Source of the DNA: Gordonia aichiensis NBRC 108223
GTDB lineage: Bacteria; Actinomycetota; Actinomycetes; Mycobacteriales; Mycobacteriaceae
Direction of reading: 5' to 3'
NCBI RefSeq assembly: GCF_000332975.1
Contig: NZ_BANR01000026.1
Location: forward strand, 1 to 64,000
DNA length: 64,000 bases
Part shown: positions 9,601 through 19,500 of the stretch, piece after piece
Layout of the letters: every line of letters begins with the position of its first letter
Numbering within the stretch: position 1 is the first letter of the stretch
Notes under the pieces: generated by a model
The model's input: only the letters and a program-made list of their open reading frames with translations
Told to the model about the DNA's origin: nothing
Database searches by the model: none
Made by a program: the position numbers and the translations under genes

Positions 9601-11973
9601 TTCAGCCAGGCGATCGCGAAGTCGGTGGAGAACGGCCATCGCACGTTCGTGGAGCTCTCGCCCAACCCTGCCGTACTGATCTCCGTTGCGGCGGTAACGT
9701 TCTCGGCCGGTCTGCACGACGCCGAACTGATCGAGACGTTGCGACGCAAGGAGGACGAGAGCTTCGGCGTGGTCAACGCGCTCATGAAGCTGTATGTCCA
9801 CGGGCATTCCGTCGACGTCGGATCGCTGTTCGGCGCAGGCGATTACGCAGACATCCCGCGCACCCGCTTCGAGCGAAAGCCCTTCTGGCTCTCCGCACAG
9901 ATCTCCGGTGGCGGTTCGTCTGGCAGGATTCCCGGCTCGCATGTTGCACTGCCCGACGGTCGGCACGCCTGGGAGGTCACTGCTGCGGCGGTGGCCGACC
10001 CGCGTGAACTGGTCCGTGCCGCGGCGGCAGAGGTCTTCGATGACGCGCGTGTCGGTGCTGCGGCGTCGCACGGAGAGTTCCCGGCGACGGGTACGGTGAC
10101 GACCACCCTCAGCCCACATCCGGGCGGCGCGTCGGTGACGATCCACGGCAAGCGGGACAAGAGCTTCCATCTTCTGTTCGAGGCAGTCGTCACGGGCACC
10201 GCCGACTCAGCCGATGCCACCGCGATTGTCGCCGACGGCACGGCGGATCGTGCTGACGGCACCATCGATCCCACCAAGGTCGGCTATACCGACACCTCAC
10301 TCACTGTCGACGACGAGGTCGTCGACGACATCGGCAACAAGTGGGATCCGGAATCGGGTGAGTCCGTGGGCGACCGGCTCGCGATCATCGTCGGTGAATC
10401 GATGGGATACGACCCCGAGGATCTCCCGCGTGAGATCCCGCTCATCGAACTCGGCCTCGACTCACTCATGGCGGTACGCATCAAGAACCGTGTCGAGTAC
10501 GAGTTCGACATCCCGCAGCTGCAGCTGCAGGCGATGCGCCAGGCGAATCTCGCCGATGTCGAGAAGTTCGTCGCCTTCGCCGTCACGCACCGCGACCAGC
10601 TCGACGATCTCGCGGGCAAGGCTGCCGGCGAGGGTGAACTCGACACCGCTGCGCTGAACTCCTACATCGACGAGCAACTCGCGAAGGACGCCGAAGCACC
10701 CGCCGGTGGCGCAGCGGCGTCCGACGCGGCGCCGGGCGCGGTCACTGTCGTCGATGCAGCTCAGCCGAAGAACGACGACGCTGACCAACCGAGCAACGAC
10801 CAGCCGAAGAGCACACCGCAGGCCGCCGACCTCACGAGCCAGCAGTCGGTGGCAGAGGCCGCAGGCTCCGATGTGCCGCCGCGAGATGCCGCCGAGCGGT
10901 TGACGTTCGGCGTCTACGCGGTCATCACGGGTAAGTCGGCGGGCGGCATCTTCAACAAGCTCCCCGTCCTCGAAGAGGATGTCGCGCAGAGGCTCACCGA
11001 CAAGCTCAACGAGCGTACCGGCGGCGACATCGACGTCGAGGACATCCTCGATTCCGAGACGATCGAGGAGATGTCGGACTACGTCCGCAACTTCCTCGAC
11101 GCCGCGGCCGACACCGACGGCTTCATCCGGTACCTGCGCCTGGTGCCGGACGGCAAGAAGAGCTACGACCCGAGTGCAGGAGACCCGGTGCCCGCGTTGC
11201 TCTTCCACCCCGCGGGAGGCAACACGTCGGCGTACGAGGCGTTACTCAAGCGACTCCCCGCCGACCAGCCGGTCATCGGATTCGACCGTGTCGAGGGCAC
11301 TATCGAGGAGCGCGTTGCGCAGTACCTGCCGCGGCTGCGCGAGATCCAACCGCACGGCCCCTACGTCCTGATCGGGTGGTCGCTCGGCGGTGCGCTCGCG
11401 TACGGCTGCGCCAAGGTACTGCGTGACGAGGGCGAGGACGTCGCATTCGTCGGACTGATCGACGTGGTGCGTCCGCGTCACGACGTGCCGGACACGCCGG
11501 AGAACAAGCGTGCGCGGCTCGAGCGCTGGAAAGACTTCGCGATCCGCAACTACGACCTCGACCCCGACGTCCCGATCCCGATGGATCGCCTCGTCGACGC
11601 CGACGACGAGGGACAGTTCGCGATCATCATGGAGATGGTGTCGATGTCGGGCACCAAGATCCCTGGCGGAATCATTGAGCACCAGCGCACGTCGTTCGTC
11701 GACAACAGAGCACTGTCCAACATCCAGCCATTGCCCTATGACGGCAAGGTGATCCTCTATCGCGCCGACAAGATGCACGACGGCGCAATCGAACTCGAGC
11801 CGCAGTGGGCCGAGATCGATGAGGACGGTCGCTGGGGTGAGGTGGTCGACGACCTGGAGATCATCCACATCGGGGGCGATCACCTCTCGATCGTCGACGA
11901 GCCGTACATCGCGAGGATCGGTGCCGATCTGAGCGCACGACTGGCGACCATCGAGGCGAAGGCGACCAACTAG
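6628..11973 (+). CDS. pks13: Polyketide synthase Pks13, condensing enzyme of mycolate synthesis
   Basis: This 1781-residue type I PKS has the full Pks13 order ACP-KS-AT-ACP-TE. Predicted active residues are Ser84 of the first ACP (GLSSRDAV), Cys319 of the ketosynthase (DTACSSS), Ser824 of the acyltransferase (PHSMGEASA), Ser1279 of the second ACP (GLDSLMAVR) and Ser1585 of the thioesterase (GWSLGGALA). It condenses the meromycoloyl chain from FadD32 with a carboxylated acyl-CoA supplied by AccD4, and its TE domain passes the product to trehalose. The N-terminus has a short Ser-Pro-Gly-Thr-Asp repeat, and an Ala/Asp/Gln-rich linker lies between ACP2 and TE. It lies 175 nt after fadD32, with a TAGTCT -10-like box at 6614-6619 that may give a near-leaderless transcript. 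Confidence 0.97.
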   Translation: MSELNNEPNIEPAAEAQSPGTDSPGTDSPGTDAPDTDSADGETAGGLTVSELRDWLREWVATSTGISAEQISDDRPMEEFGLSSRDAVALAADIEDKTGVVLTATVAYNHPTIAMLAKRIIEGDPDEGLDLDAETFWIRERDAADDIAIVGLSTRFPKAGHTPDSTWEALISGRDGISDLPEDRWAEFKSDPRLAKVIDESNVKGGYLDDVKSFDADFFQMSPREVEMVDPQQRLALELAWEALEDAHIPASDLKGAPVGVFIGTSTNDYQLLAAMGLDDGAHDTAAYALTGTSTSIVANRVSYFFDFHGPSVAMDTACSSSLVAVHQAVRSLRSGESDVALAGGVNMIITPAATLGFDSIGAQAKDGHIKAFSADADGMIRAEGGGLFVLKRMADARRDGDTVLAVVAGSAVNSDGRSNGLPAPNPEAQVEVLRSAYTDAAVDPRSVDYIEAHGTGTVLGDPIEADALGRVVGRGRQADAPALLGSAKTNFGHMESAAGAGALAKVVLAMRHDKLPPSLNYSGPNPYIQFDAGHLKIVQEPSDWPRYSGHAVAGVSGFGFGGTNAHVVVREVLPTDLAPVVESSVADSASTSSAEPVVAAGDDEDFLTDAERAVLAAQAPKDEAPAEAVDADPADGFAPCAVEGSVVPLVLSGFLPSRRRKAAADLLEWLESDEGRSTPLADIGRALAHRNHGRSRSVVMARTHDDAVKGVRAIAEGKATPLVYSADSPDAASAVWLLSGFGSQHRKMAKQLYLENPIFKNYVDRVDEYVQNELGYSIAEIFVDDEQTYGIETSQVGIYTIQVALADLLRHHGAEPGVLVPHSMGEASAAYISGGLSLEDATRVICQRSRLMGEGEATLTGDDIRLMALVEYSADDINDVLVDYPDLEICVYAAPTHTVIGGPEPQVDAIVARAEAEGKLGRKLQTKGASHTSQMDPLLGELSYELTGIEPKRLETGFYSSVDREAFYRAGHEPVHTIDYFLKGLRHSVWFSQAIAKSVENGHRTFVELSPNPAVLISVAAVTFSAGLHDAELIETLRRKEDESFGVVNALMKLYVHGHSVDVGSLFGAGDYADIPRTRFERKPFWLSAQISGGGSSGRIPGSHVALPDGRHAWEVTAAAVADPRELVRAAAAEVFDDARVGAAASHGEFPATGTVTTTLSPHPGGASVTIHGKRDKSFHLLFEAVVTGTADSADATAIVADGTADRADGTIDPTKVGYTDTSLTVDDEVVDDIGNKWDPESGESVGDRLAIIVGESMGYDPEDLPREIPLIELGLDSLMAVRIKNRVEYEFDIPQLQLQAMRQANLADVEKFVAFAVTHRDQLDDLAGKAAGEGELDTAALNSYIDEQLAKDAEAPAGGAAASDAAPGAVTVVDAAQPKNDDADQPSNDQPKSTPQAADLTSQQSVAEAAGSDVPPRDAAERLTFGVYAVITGKSAGGIFNKLPVLEEDVAQRLTDKLNERTGGDIDVEDILDSETIEEMSDYVRNFLDAAADTDGFIRYLRLVPDGKKSYDPSAGDPVPALLFHPAGGNTSAYEALLKRLPADQPVIGFDRVEGTIEERVAQYLPRLREIQPHGPYVLIGWSLGGALAYGCAKVLRDEGEDVAFVGLIDVVRPRHDVPDTPENKRARLERWKDFAIRNYDLDPDVPIPMDRLVDADDEGQFAIIMEMVSMSGTKIPGGIIEHQRTSFVDNRALSNIQPLPYDGKVILYRADKMHDGAIELEPQWAEIDEDGRWGEVVDDLEIIHIGGDHLSIVDEPYIARIGADLSARLATIEAKATN
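6679..6738 (+). repeat. 15-bp tandem repeat inside the 5' end of pks13
   Basis: Three near-identical 15-bp units and a diverged fourth encode SPGTD, SPGTD, SPGTD and APDTD in the disordered N-terminal tail, ahead of the first ACP. Units one and two are identical, so the copy number is likely to vary between strains. Confidence 0.85.
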
Positions 11974-12027
11974 CTTCAGCCGAGAACAGCAACGCGCGCA
12001 GCACCAACACCGAGGAAGAAGAATCAC

Positions 12028-13578
12028 GTGACCGACACCACCGCAGCCAAACTCGCCGATCTCCGCGTCCGGTTGGAGCAGGCACGCGAGCCGGGTGGTG
12101 AGAAGGCGATCGAGAAGCGTGAGCGCAAGGGGATCTGCTCTCCGCGTGAGCGTCTCGACATGCTGTTCGATCCGGGTACCTTCGTCGAGATCGGTGCGCT
12201 CGCGAAGATGCCCGGTGCTGCACACACCGGGTACGGCGACGGAGTCGTGACGGGTCACGGCTTGGTGCACGGACGTCCGGTTGCGGCCTTCAGCCACGAC
12301 CAGACCGTCTTCGGCGGCACGGTGGGAGAGATGTTCGGCCGCAAGGTGTCTGCACTCATGGAGTGGGCGGGCAAGATCGGCTGTCCGATGGTCGGCATCA
12401 ACGACTCGGCCGGAGCACGCATCCAGGATGCGGTGACCTCACTCGCCTGGTACGCCGAGATGGGTCGACGCAACGATCTGCTGTCGGGCCTGTCGCCGCA
12501 GATCTCGGTGATCCTCGGCAAGTGCGCGGGCGGTGCGGTCTACACGCCTGCGAACACCGACATCCTCGTCGCGGTCGAGGACAAGTCGTACATGTTCGTT
12601 ACCGGACCGGATGTCATCAAGCAGACGACGGGCGAGGAGATCTCGGCAGAGGACCTCGGTAGCGCGCACAATCAGGCGCGTTGGGGCAACATCCACCATG
12701 TCGCGCCGGACGAGAAGCAGGCGTTCGAATGGGTGCGGGAGTATCTGCAGTACATGCCGTCGACCTGCTTCGAACAGCCGCCGGTGATCAACCCCGGTCT
12801 CGAGCCGGAGATCACCGAGTCCGACCTTGCGCTCAACGATTTCATGCCCGACAGCGACAACGCGGGCTATGACATGCGCGACATCATCGTGAAGCTGTTC
12901 GACGACGGTGCTTTTCACGAGGTCGGTGAACTGTTCGCCCCCAACATCCTCACCGGCTACGCGCGCGTCGACGGCCACAGCGTGGGCGTCGTCGCCAATC
13001 AGCCAAGTGTGATGGCCGGGACTCTCGACACCGATTCCTCGGAGAAGGCAACGCGTTTCGTGCGGATCTGCAATGCGTTCCGTATCCCGTTGGTGTTCCT
13101 CGTCGACACTCCCGGAATCCTCCCGGGACTCGTGGAGGAGCAGAAGGGCACGATCCGCCGGTCGGGCAAGTTCTTGTTCGCCTATGTCGAGGCCGACGTC
13201 CCGAAGGTGACTGTCGTACTGCGGAAGGCGTATGGCGGTGCGTATGCGGTGATGGGCTCCAAGCAGCTAGGCGCCGACCTCAACTTCGCCTGGCCAACGG
13301 CGAAGATCGCTGTGATGGGTGCCGAGTCGGCCGCTGCGGTGCTGACGCGCAAGCAGACCGAGGGCATGTCGGCTCACGACGCCGATAAGGTGCGGCGCGA
13401 CTTCATCGACTTCTACAACACCATGATGGCCACGCCGTACCTGGCCGCAGAACGCGGCTACATCGACGCCGTCATCGAGCCTGCGGAAACCCGCCTTCAG
13501 CTCCGAAAGGCGTTGGCGCAGTTGCGGGACAAGCAGACGATGCGCACCCCGCGCAAGCATCTGCTGATGCCTATCTGA
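12028..13578 (+). CDS. accD4: Acyl-CoA carboxylase carboxyltransferase subunit AccD4
   Basis: The 516-residue protein has both halves of the carboxyltransferase fold. The N-terminal half has [17 protein letters not shown] and [15 protein letters not shown]; the C-terminal half has [16 protein letters not shown] and [19 protein letters not shown], which bind acyl-CoA and biotin. AccD4 works with a biotinylated alpha subunit (AccA3) encoded elsewhere and makes the 2-carboxyacyl-CoA extender used by Pks13. The GTG start at 12028 lies 55 nt after the pks13 stop, with GGAAGAAGAA just upstream, so it is probably in the same operon. Confidence 0.95.
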   Translation: MTDTTAAKLADLRVRLEQAREPGGEKAIEKRERKGICSPRERLDMLFDPGTFVEIGALAKMPGAAHTGYGDGVVTGHGLVHGRPVAAFSHDQTVFGGTVGEMFGRKVSALMEWAGKIGCPMVGINDSAGARIQDAVTSLAWYAEMGRRNDLLSGLSPQISVILGKCAGGAVYTPANTDILVAVEDKSYMFVTGPDVIKQTTGEEISAEDLGSAHNQARWGNIHHVAPDEKQAFEWVREYLQYMPSTCFEQPPVINPGLEPEITESDLALNDFMPDSDNAGYDMRDIIVKLFDDGAFHEVGELFAPNILTGYARVDGHSVGVVANQPSVMAGTLDTDSSEKATRFVRICNAFRIPLVFLVDTPGILPGLVEEQKGTIRRSGKFLFAYVEADVPKVTVVLRKAYGGAYAVMGSKQLGADLNFAWPTAKIAVMGAESAAAVLTRKQTEGMSAHDADKVRRDFIDFYNTMMATPYLAAERGYIDAVIEPAETRLQLRKALAQLRDKQTMRTPRKHLLMPI

Positions 13579-13579
13579 T

Positions 13580-13601
13580 CGCCGCAGCGCCCGGAGCGGC
13601 G
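13580..13601. terminator. Possible weak hairpin between convergent accD4 and the EAL-DICT gene
   Basis: CGCCGC and GCGGCG can pair across a 10-nt loop in the 56-nt gap between two convergent genes. The stem is only 6 bp and there is no T-tract, so this is a weak call based mainly on position. Confidence 0.3.
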
Positions 13602-13608
13602 GTGCATC

Positions 13609-13642
13609 GGTTCAGCGTCAGGTGAGGTTCAGCGTCAGGTGA
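13609..13642. repeat. 17-bp perfect tandem duplication at the end of the EAL-DICT gene
   Basis: GGTTCAGCGTCAGGTGA occurs twice head to tail (13609-13625 and 13626-13642). The second copy overlaps the stop codon region of the - strand EAL-DICT gene, so a recent duplication has extended into the intergenic gap. Confidence 0.85.
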
Positions 13643-14861
13643 ATCGTGACAGGATCACGCGAACCGCCTGAGTCACGATCGTCCGGTCGTAGCTTTGGAC
13701 GAACATGAACTCACGACGTCCGCCGGGCTGTTGCCTGTGCATCTCGCGTGCGGAAAGCAGTGCGGCAAAGTGTATTCCGAGTACGGCGACGTTCCACTCG
13801 ATGGCGAGTTCGTCGTCGGAACTCAGCGGCGCGTAGTGGATGTTGCCCTCGATCATGGGGCGGATGCCCTCGCCGTACACGCCGACGAGTCCCACCTTCT
13901 CCGAGAGAGCGCGCCACCGTTGCGATGTCGACGGTGCGAAATGTGTCTGGTCCTGGAAGGTTCCGAGAACCACGGCGACACTCGCCTGGGTTGCGGTCCG
14001 TTCGAGATCTTTGCTCATCTCGAGTAGTAGTCGCTCGTCGGCGGCTCGGGGGACCGCCGTCCTCGAGGCGATGGCAAAGGGGGTCTTCTCGTCGCTCGCG
14101 GGAATGGTTCGCGCAGGCAGGTCCGGAAGCGCTGAGGTCGCGCCGAGTACCCGGTCGGCGGCGGCGGAGACAGGCGCATGCAGAGTGCCCATTCCGTAGC
14201 GAGCACCCAGTGTCAGTGCGTTACGCCGGTCGGCCTCGGTGTCGACCCCTGTCGCGATCACGATCGCGCCGGTGCGTTCGGTGTGCGCGGCGAGTGTGTG
14301 CGCGAGGCGCGCGGTGTCCGGCGACGGCACCGGTGAGGACAGGACGTCGGAGTGGAGCAGCACGATGTCGGGTTCGATGAGGGTCAACAGGGTTGCGGTT
14401 CGACGATCCGCTGTGACGCCCTCGATCGCGATGAGCCTTCCGTCGCGCCGTGCACGAGCCACCTGGGCGAGGCGTGCCTGCGGACGCCGCAAGATGCTGC
14501 GCGGTTCGATCAGCAGTACCAGCGTCTGGCCCGCAGCCGGCCTGCGCTTCGGATCGTCGAGGTCGATGTCGACTGCGACGAAGAGTGGTATCTGTGCGGC
14601 GATGCTTGTGGCGGCAGGTGTATCGGCGAAGGTGAACTTGCGTGCGTCGAGAGCGGCGCGCTGCTCCATGAGGGTCGCGGTGCGACGAAGGGCTCGCGGA
14701 GTGTCGAAATTGGTGCCCTCGGGCCCGCGCAGTTCGAGACTCACCCCGACCAGGCTTTCGTCCGACAGATCGATGATCGAACCGAATTGGGGACTCAACT
14801 CCAAACCCTCGAAGATCGACGCTGCGTCGCCGCCCCTGGTACTGGTCAGACCCTGGCTCAT
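13635..14861 (-). CDS. Degenerate EAL-like domain plus DICT sensory domain protein
   Basis: This 408-residue protein resembles diguanylate-signalling proteins but is not a standard enzyme. Residues about 15-235 follow the EAL phosphodiesterase layout: an IIDLSDESLVGVSLELRGP opening in place of IVDL-EAL-RGP, then LFVAVDID and late IVIATGVDTE. The EAL triad and metal-binding acidic residues are not recognisable, so catalysis is unlikely. The C-terminal 130 or so residues match the DICT pattern (EMSKDLERTA, VVLGTFQDQTHF, FVQSYDRTIV), a sensor domain often paired with EAL or GGDEF modules. It faces accD4 convergently and nothing nearby suggests an operon. A role as a cyclic-di-GMP-binding or light/redox sensor is only a guess. 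Confidence 0.65.
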   Translation of the reverse strand: MSQGLTSTRGGDAASIFEGLELSPQFGSIIDLSDESLVGVSLELRGPEGTNFDTPRALRRTATLMEQRAALDARKFTFADTPAATSIAAQIPLFVAVDIDLDDPKRRPAAGQTLVLLIEPRSILRRPQARLAQVARARRDGRLIAIEGVTADRRTATLLTLIEPDIVLLHSDVLSSPVPSPDTARLAHTLAAHTERTGAIVIATGVDTEADRRNALTLGARYGMGTLHAPVSAAADRVLGATSALPDLPARTIPASDEKTPFAIASRTAVPRAADERLLLEMSKDLERTATQASVAVVLGTFQDQTHFAPSTSQRWRALSEKVGLVGVYGEGIRPMIEGNIHYAPLSSDDELAIEWNVAVLGIHFAALLSAREMHRQQPGGRREFMFVQSYDRTIVTQAVRVILSRFT

Positions 14862-14946
14862 CCCTCACGCTCTCTGCCGGAGCGGCTACGCTGCTCCGGC
14901 ACTTACGGTGTGGTCGTGTCGCGCTGATTGCTGCGACTGAACCGCA

Positions 14947-15384
14947 TCATTCGCTGTCGTGAAGTGCCGATGCGACGAGCACTCCGAGCGTGAGAGTAGC
15001 AAAAACTGCGACGCTGGTAGCGGTGAGTACTGAGGAATCGAAGAGACCGTCGATGGTGATGCCCAGCCACAGGCAGCCGATCGGGATCAGAGCAGCGATC
15101 AGCAGTGTGCTGTGCTCTTCGTGGTTGTCGGCGCTGGGCACGGTCTCCTGCGAGGGAACGGGCGCAGGTGCGGGATCGCGATCCTGGTCGGGTGTGGACT
15201 GCTGAACGGCGTCGGAGACAGCGGTCTCGACGCTGAGCACGGGGAAATCGGCGGTGTCGGCACGTTCGGTGTCCCAGGTGGAATCGAGGTGCTCGCCTGT
15301 GCCCGGCGGTCGTGGTGACTGTCGACTGGGATCGCTGTGATCGTGCGGGAAGACGTCGTGTGCGGCATTGTCCAGAATGCTCAT
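14947..15384 (-). CDS. Small membrane protein with acidic, Pro-rich N-terminal half
   Basis: The chosen start (MSILDNAAHD, 145 residues) has GGAG 5 nt upstream, which decides against longer in-frame starts. The first 95 residues are polar, rich in Asp, Pro, Gln and Ser, and probably disordered. Two hydrophobic segments follow (LLIAALIPIGCLWLGITI and a second with TATSVAVFATLTLGVLVAS), ending in a short HDSE tail. No family is recognised. It is a plausible two-pass membrane protein with a cytoplasmic tail. Confidence 0.55.
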   Translation of the reverse strand: MSILDNAAHDVFPHDHSDPSRQSPRPPGTGEHLDSTWDTERADTADFPVLSVETAVSDAVQQSTPDQDRDPAPAPVPSQETVPSADNHEEHSTLLIAALIPIGCLWLGITIDGLFDSSVLTATSVAVFATLTLGVLVASALHDSE

Positions 15385-15707
15385 CATCGCTCCAATCTGA
15401 CGAGGCGGACTCTCTCGGTGTGAGGCGGTCCCCTGCGGAAGCGGGTCAGCAGAAATCGGTTCGCTGGACGGTACAAGCCTTTTCTGTTGCGGATTGTTTC
15501 GATATTTCCCTCTGCAATCCACGGTAGGGCACGTGATTAGTTGAGGCTGGCGAACCAAGGCGTTGTTAATGGAAACGTGACCCGATCGGAATCAGATCTC
15601 GGGCGAGTTCTGACGGCGCTCATGTCCGTTAGGTGAGGCTGAACTGGCTGGTGAATGACGGGATACGGATCACTCTCAAGCGGTCCGCAGGTGGTGGTCG
15701 GCAACCG
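15385..15707. other. Gene-free stretch of 323 bp
   Basis: Between the - strand VIT gene (ending at 15708) and the start of the small membrane protein. It is somewhat more AT-rich than its surroundings near 15480-15560, as expected of a promoter region for the membrane gene. I see no RNA gene, repeat or credible small gene. Confidence 0.5.
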
Positions 15708-16448
15708 TCAAGTAACGGTATGGCCTACCAGGTGTCCGATGCCGAAGGTTACCGCCATCGCAATTGCGCCTCCGATCACCACACGAATCATCGGTCGGAG
15801 CGGTTTCGATCCGCCGAGAATTGCGCCGACGGCTCCGGTTATCGCCAGCGCGATCAGGACGACGATGAATGTCACCGGAATGCGGATCGACGCCGGCGGG
15901 GCGAGGATTGCGATGAGCGGTAGCGCGGCTCCACTCGTGAACGACACCGCCGAGGAGATCGCCGCCTGCCACGGGTTGGTGAGCTCGTGCGGATCGATAC
16001 CGAGTTCGGCGTCGACATGCGCGTCGAAGGCGTCGTGTGCGGTCAACTCGCGCGCGACCTGGCAGGCGGTCGCGTGGGTGAGCCCCTTTGCCTCGTAGAG
16101 GCCGACGAGCTCCTCGAACTCGGCTTCGGGCTGTTCGGCCAGTTCCCGAGCCTCCTTTTCGAGAAGCGAGCGCTCGGTGTCGCGCTGGGTGCTGACCGAG
16201 ACGTACTCGCCGAGAGCCATCGACACCGCTCCTGCGGCCAGGCCTGCGATACCCGCGGTGAAGATCGGCGCACGGTCGGTGGTCGCAGCCGCAACACCGA
16301 CGACGATGCCCGCCGTCGAGACGATGCCGTCGTTCGCCCCGAGCACGCCTGCGCGCAACCAGTTCAGTCGATTCGCCAGCGAACCGGCGTGCGGCTCATC
16401 ACGGTGCCCGTGCGCATGCTCCTCGTGCGGAGAATCGTCGACGCTCAT
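15708..16448 (-). CDS. VIT1/CCC1-family Fe/Mn transporter
   Basis: A 246-residue membrane protein with the VIT family layout. The first membrane segment is preceded by NRLNWLRAGVLGANDGIVSTAG. The second contains AAGAVSMALGEYVSVSTQ. An acidic cytoplasmic metal-binding helix pair follows (LLEKEARELAEQPEAEFEEL), then three more membrane segments. A His-rich N-terminus (HEEHAHGHRDE) may bind metal. Family members move Fe2+ or Mn2+ out of the cytoplasm. The start MSVDDSPHEE was preferred over two ATGs 6 and 9 nt upstream. It lies 95 nt after embB on the same strand, probably by chance. Confidence 0.85.
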   Translation of the reverse strand: MSVDDSPHEEHAHGHRDEPHAGSLANRLNWLRAGVLGANDGIVSTAGIVVGVAAATTDRAPIFTAGIAGLAAGAVSMALGEYVSVSTQRDTERSLLEKEARELAEQPEAEFEELVGLYEAKGLTHATACQVARELTAHDAFDAHVDAELGIDPHELTNPWQAAISSAVSFTSGAALPLIAILAPPASIRIPVTFIVVLIALAITGAVGAILGGSKPLRPMIRVVIGGAIAMAVTFGIGHLVGHTVT

Positions 16449-16543
16449 GACCATCAATCATGCGCGCCGGCACCGTTGCCGCAAGCAAGGTGATGATGCC
16501 CTCAGCCGTGCGTCCAACGACCGGAGAGTCGTCGGAAGTGCTC

Positions 16544-19500
16544 TCAGTACCCGCTCGACCGAATCGGGCCCGGGTCCCACAGCCCCGAGCGCCGTGCGGT
16601 GCCGAGATCGAGCCGTGCTGCCGGCGCCGGGGCCACTTCGGTGAACCGCTGCAGTCCACCCCAATCGCGGCCCCAGTTGTTGCGGAGGTAGGTGGGCAGC
16701 AGCGTGGGTATGAGCATGGCTTCGGTGATGCCGAGCGGTCCGCCCGCGGTCCCCGACATCCAGGTCTGGCTGTTCTTCTGAGTGGCCTCGGCGTCGGGCA
16801 TGATGCGCCAGCGCGGTACCTGCATCACACCGTTGCGGACCTTCATCGGTTGCTGGCAGGGGAAGACCAGACCCGACACCCAGTCGATGAACACCGGATC
16901 GGTGGTTCCGACGACGTCGTTGAGCGTCCGCAGGGCGGGTATCCGTGGCGGGGTCACGGCAACCCATTCCGACGGCGCTCCGGACGTGTCCTGCACGACG
17001 ATGCGTGCCAGCGTCGCCTGTGCGGGTGCGTTGGCGAGCGGGAACCGGAGATTGCGCCAGGTCGGGGCGGTACCGACATCGAGCGGCGACATCGCGCCGA
17101 GGCGCTGCACCGTGCCGCCCGCGCCGAGGCGACCGAACTCGACCGTCACGTCCTGCCCGGCGGTGCGCAAACCATCACCGTCGACGGCCTCCACAGACCC
17201 TGCGACGGCAATCGTGAGTAGCGGTTTGTCGGCGCTTCTCGCCGGCATCTGGTACCAGTCGGTCGTCACCGTACCGGTGCCCGACGGTGCGCCGTACGAG
17301 CCGAGTACCGGTGTGCTCGCCGGGTCGAGGCCGAAGGGCAGACGCACGGTCGAGCCGTTGACGCCGCGTACCCCCTGACCTCCCTCTGTGCCGCCCTGCG
17401 ACGCATCGGTCGTCTGGTTGCGATCATCAGAACCCGCGCCTGTCGGTGCAGAACTCGTCGGGGCAGAACTCACCGCGCCCGACGAACCCGACGTCGAGTC
17501 GGAGTCCTCGGTGGCGTCGACCGACAGCTTGTTCGCCACGCCGTTCGGGGTGAATGCGGGTTGATTCGGCCCGCTCGCTGCGCTCCCGGCGCCGGCAAGA
17601 GCGTTGGAGATACTCGGCGCCGGACGGCCATCGACGGACGCAGGGGTCAGCATGCCTGCGTTGGCGTCGGCCTCGACGAGGACGTCGTTGGCCAGTCCGC
17701 ATTCGTTGCCGGCAAGGGCGCGCGCGTTGGAGTTCAGCCACGACCACGAATCACGCTGCACATAAGCGGCTTTCGCGAATGATGCCACCATGAACAGCAC
17801 CATCAGCACCGAGATGACCGGCAGCGGCGAGAACTTCAGCCTGCTGTACCAGTGGTCGGAGTGCCCGGTACGCGTCTGCTCGTCCGTGTAGTCGTCGCGC
17901 AGATGGAACCACAGGCCTGCTGCAGCCGTCAGCACGGCGGCGATGAGGAACAGCCACCACAGGTCAACGCCGCCGATCGACGGCGGCCGATCCCACCACG
18001 GAATGCCGTAGCTGCCGACGAACCACCACCCGTTGGTGCCTGCGAACGAGATCCCGGTCACGGCGAGCACAGCTGCTGCGAAGAACGCGCGGTTGCGGCG
18101 CGAACGCAGGATCGCAGGCGCCATCATCGCGCCCGCGGCTGCGGCGAGACCACCTGCGATACCCGCGTACACACCGAAGTGATGTGTCCACTTCGTCGGC
18201 GTGAACGCGATGAAGAACATCGTGCCGAGCGTGACCGCGATCAGGCGCCAGATCGGTGCCCGCGCAACCCCGTTGGGGTGGCTCTTGCGCAGCAGCCGCA
18301 GGAGCACCACTACGAGGCAGAGGATCATGATCAGCACCCCATAGCGGCGCGCGAGCGTCCCGTCTGCGGTGGGCAGGATCAGGTAGTAGTAGCGGATCGG
18401 CTCCTGCCACCACTCCAGCGTAGGGCCGACATCGGTGGCCACCTTGTTGCCTGCGATGAGCGGGGCAAGCGGTTGGTCGGCGAAGATCTCGAAGAGCACC
18501 AGGGTCCCTGCCGCGACAATCGGTGCGAGTATCGGGACCAATCCGTCGCGCCGACGTCGGGTCACGATCGTGCGCACGATCGGCCGCACCCCCGCGAGTA
18601 GCGCGGCAACAGCCATGAGACCGCCCGGCGCGAGCGCGAGGGTGAATGCGGCGACGGCCACTGCGACCGCGTACGGCAGCAGCCTCCGTGTGGCGATGGC
18701 GCGTTCGACGCAGCACCAGGTCAGCAGTGCGCCAACCGCTTCGGCGGGTTCGGGGCGCAGACCGTTGTTGTAGGGGAGCCAGAGTGCGAGAAAGACGAAC
18801 GCTGCCGACCACACCGCAGGCGTGCTGTTGCGCACCGCCCGGCCGAGGCGCGGGATCACCTCGCGCGAGATCAACCACCAGCCGAGAAGGCCCAGAAGGA
18901 ACGCGGGCAGGCGCATCCACGGCGTGGCGAGACTGACGTGCGTCATCGCCGCGATCACCTGGAAGTGCCACCCGAAGGGATCCTGCGGCACGCCGAAGTA
19001 GCGGAAGTAGTTGTCGGCGTAGCCCGCTTCGCCGGTGATGCGTCCGACGATGAAGTTGTAGCCGTCATCGGAGGTGTTCGCCCCCGCCAGCCACCAGAAC
19101 ACGAGGATGGCGAAAACTGCGAGGTCGGGGCCGCGAATGGTGAACCAGCCCGAGGGCAGGAATCGGCGGTGGCCGCGGCCATCTCGGGAGTCGAGTACGC
19201 CGAGCGCCACAAGGGACAGCAGCGTCATCACGATGCCTGCCACGATGGCGGCGAGCTTCAGCGGCGTCGGCGAACTCACGTATCGGGTGTCGATCGTGGC
19301 GTGCATCGATAGGCCCTCGCGCGACGCGGTCTCGGGCAGGTCGGTGTATACCCCGACGATCTGCGGACGCATCTCGTGGTCGGGGGTCGAGTAGGTCAGC
19401 AGGCTTCCGGCGCCGGGCGCCACACCGTCGATGCGCGCGTTCACGCCGCCCTCGTCGGCATGGAACACGACCGCGCACGACGAATTGTCCTGCGCACCGG

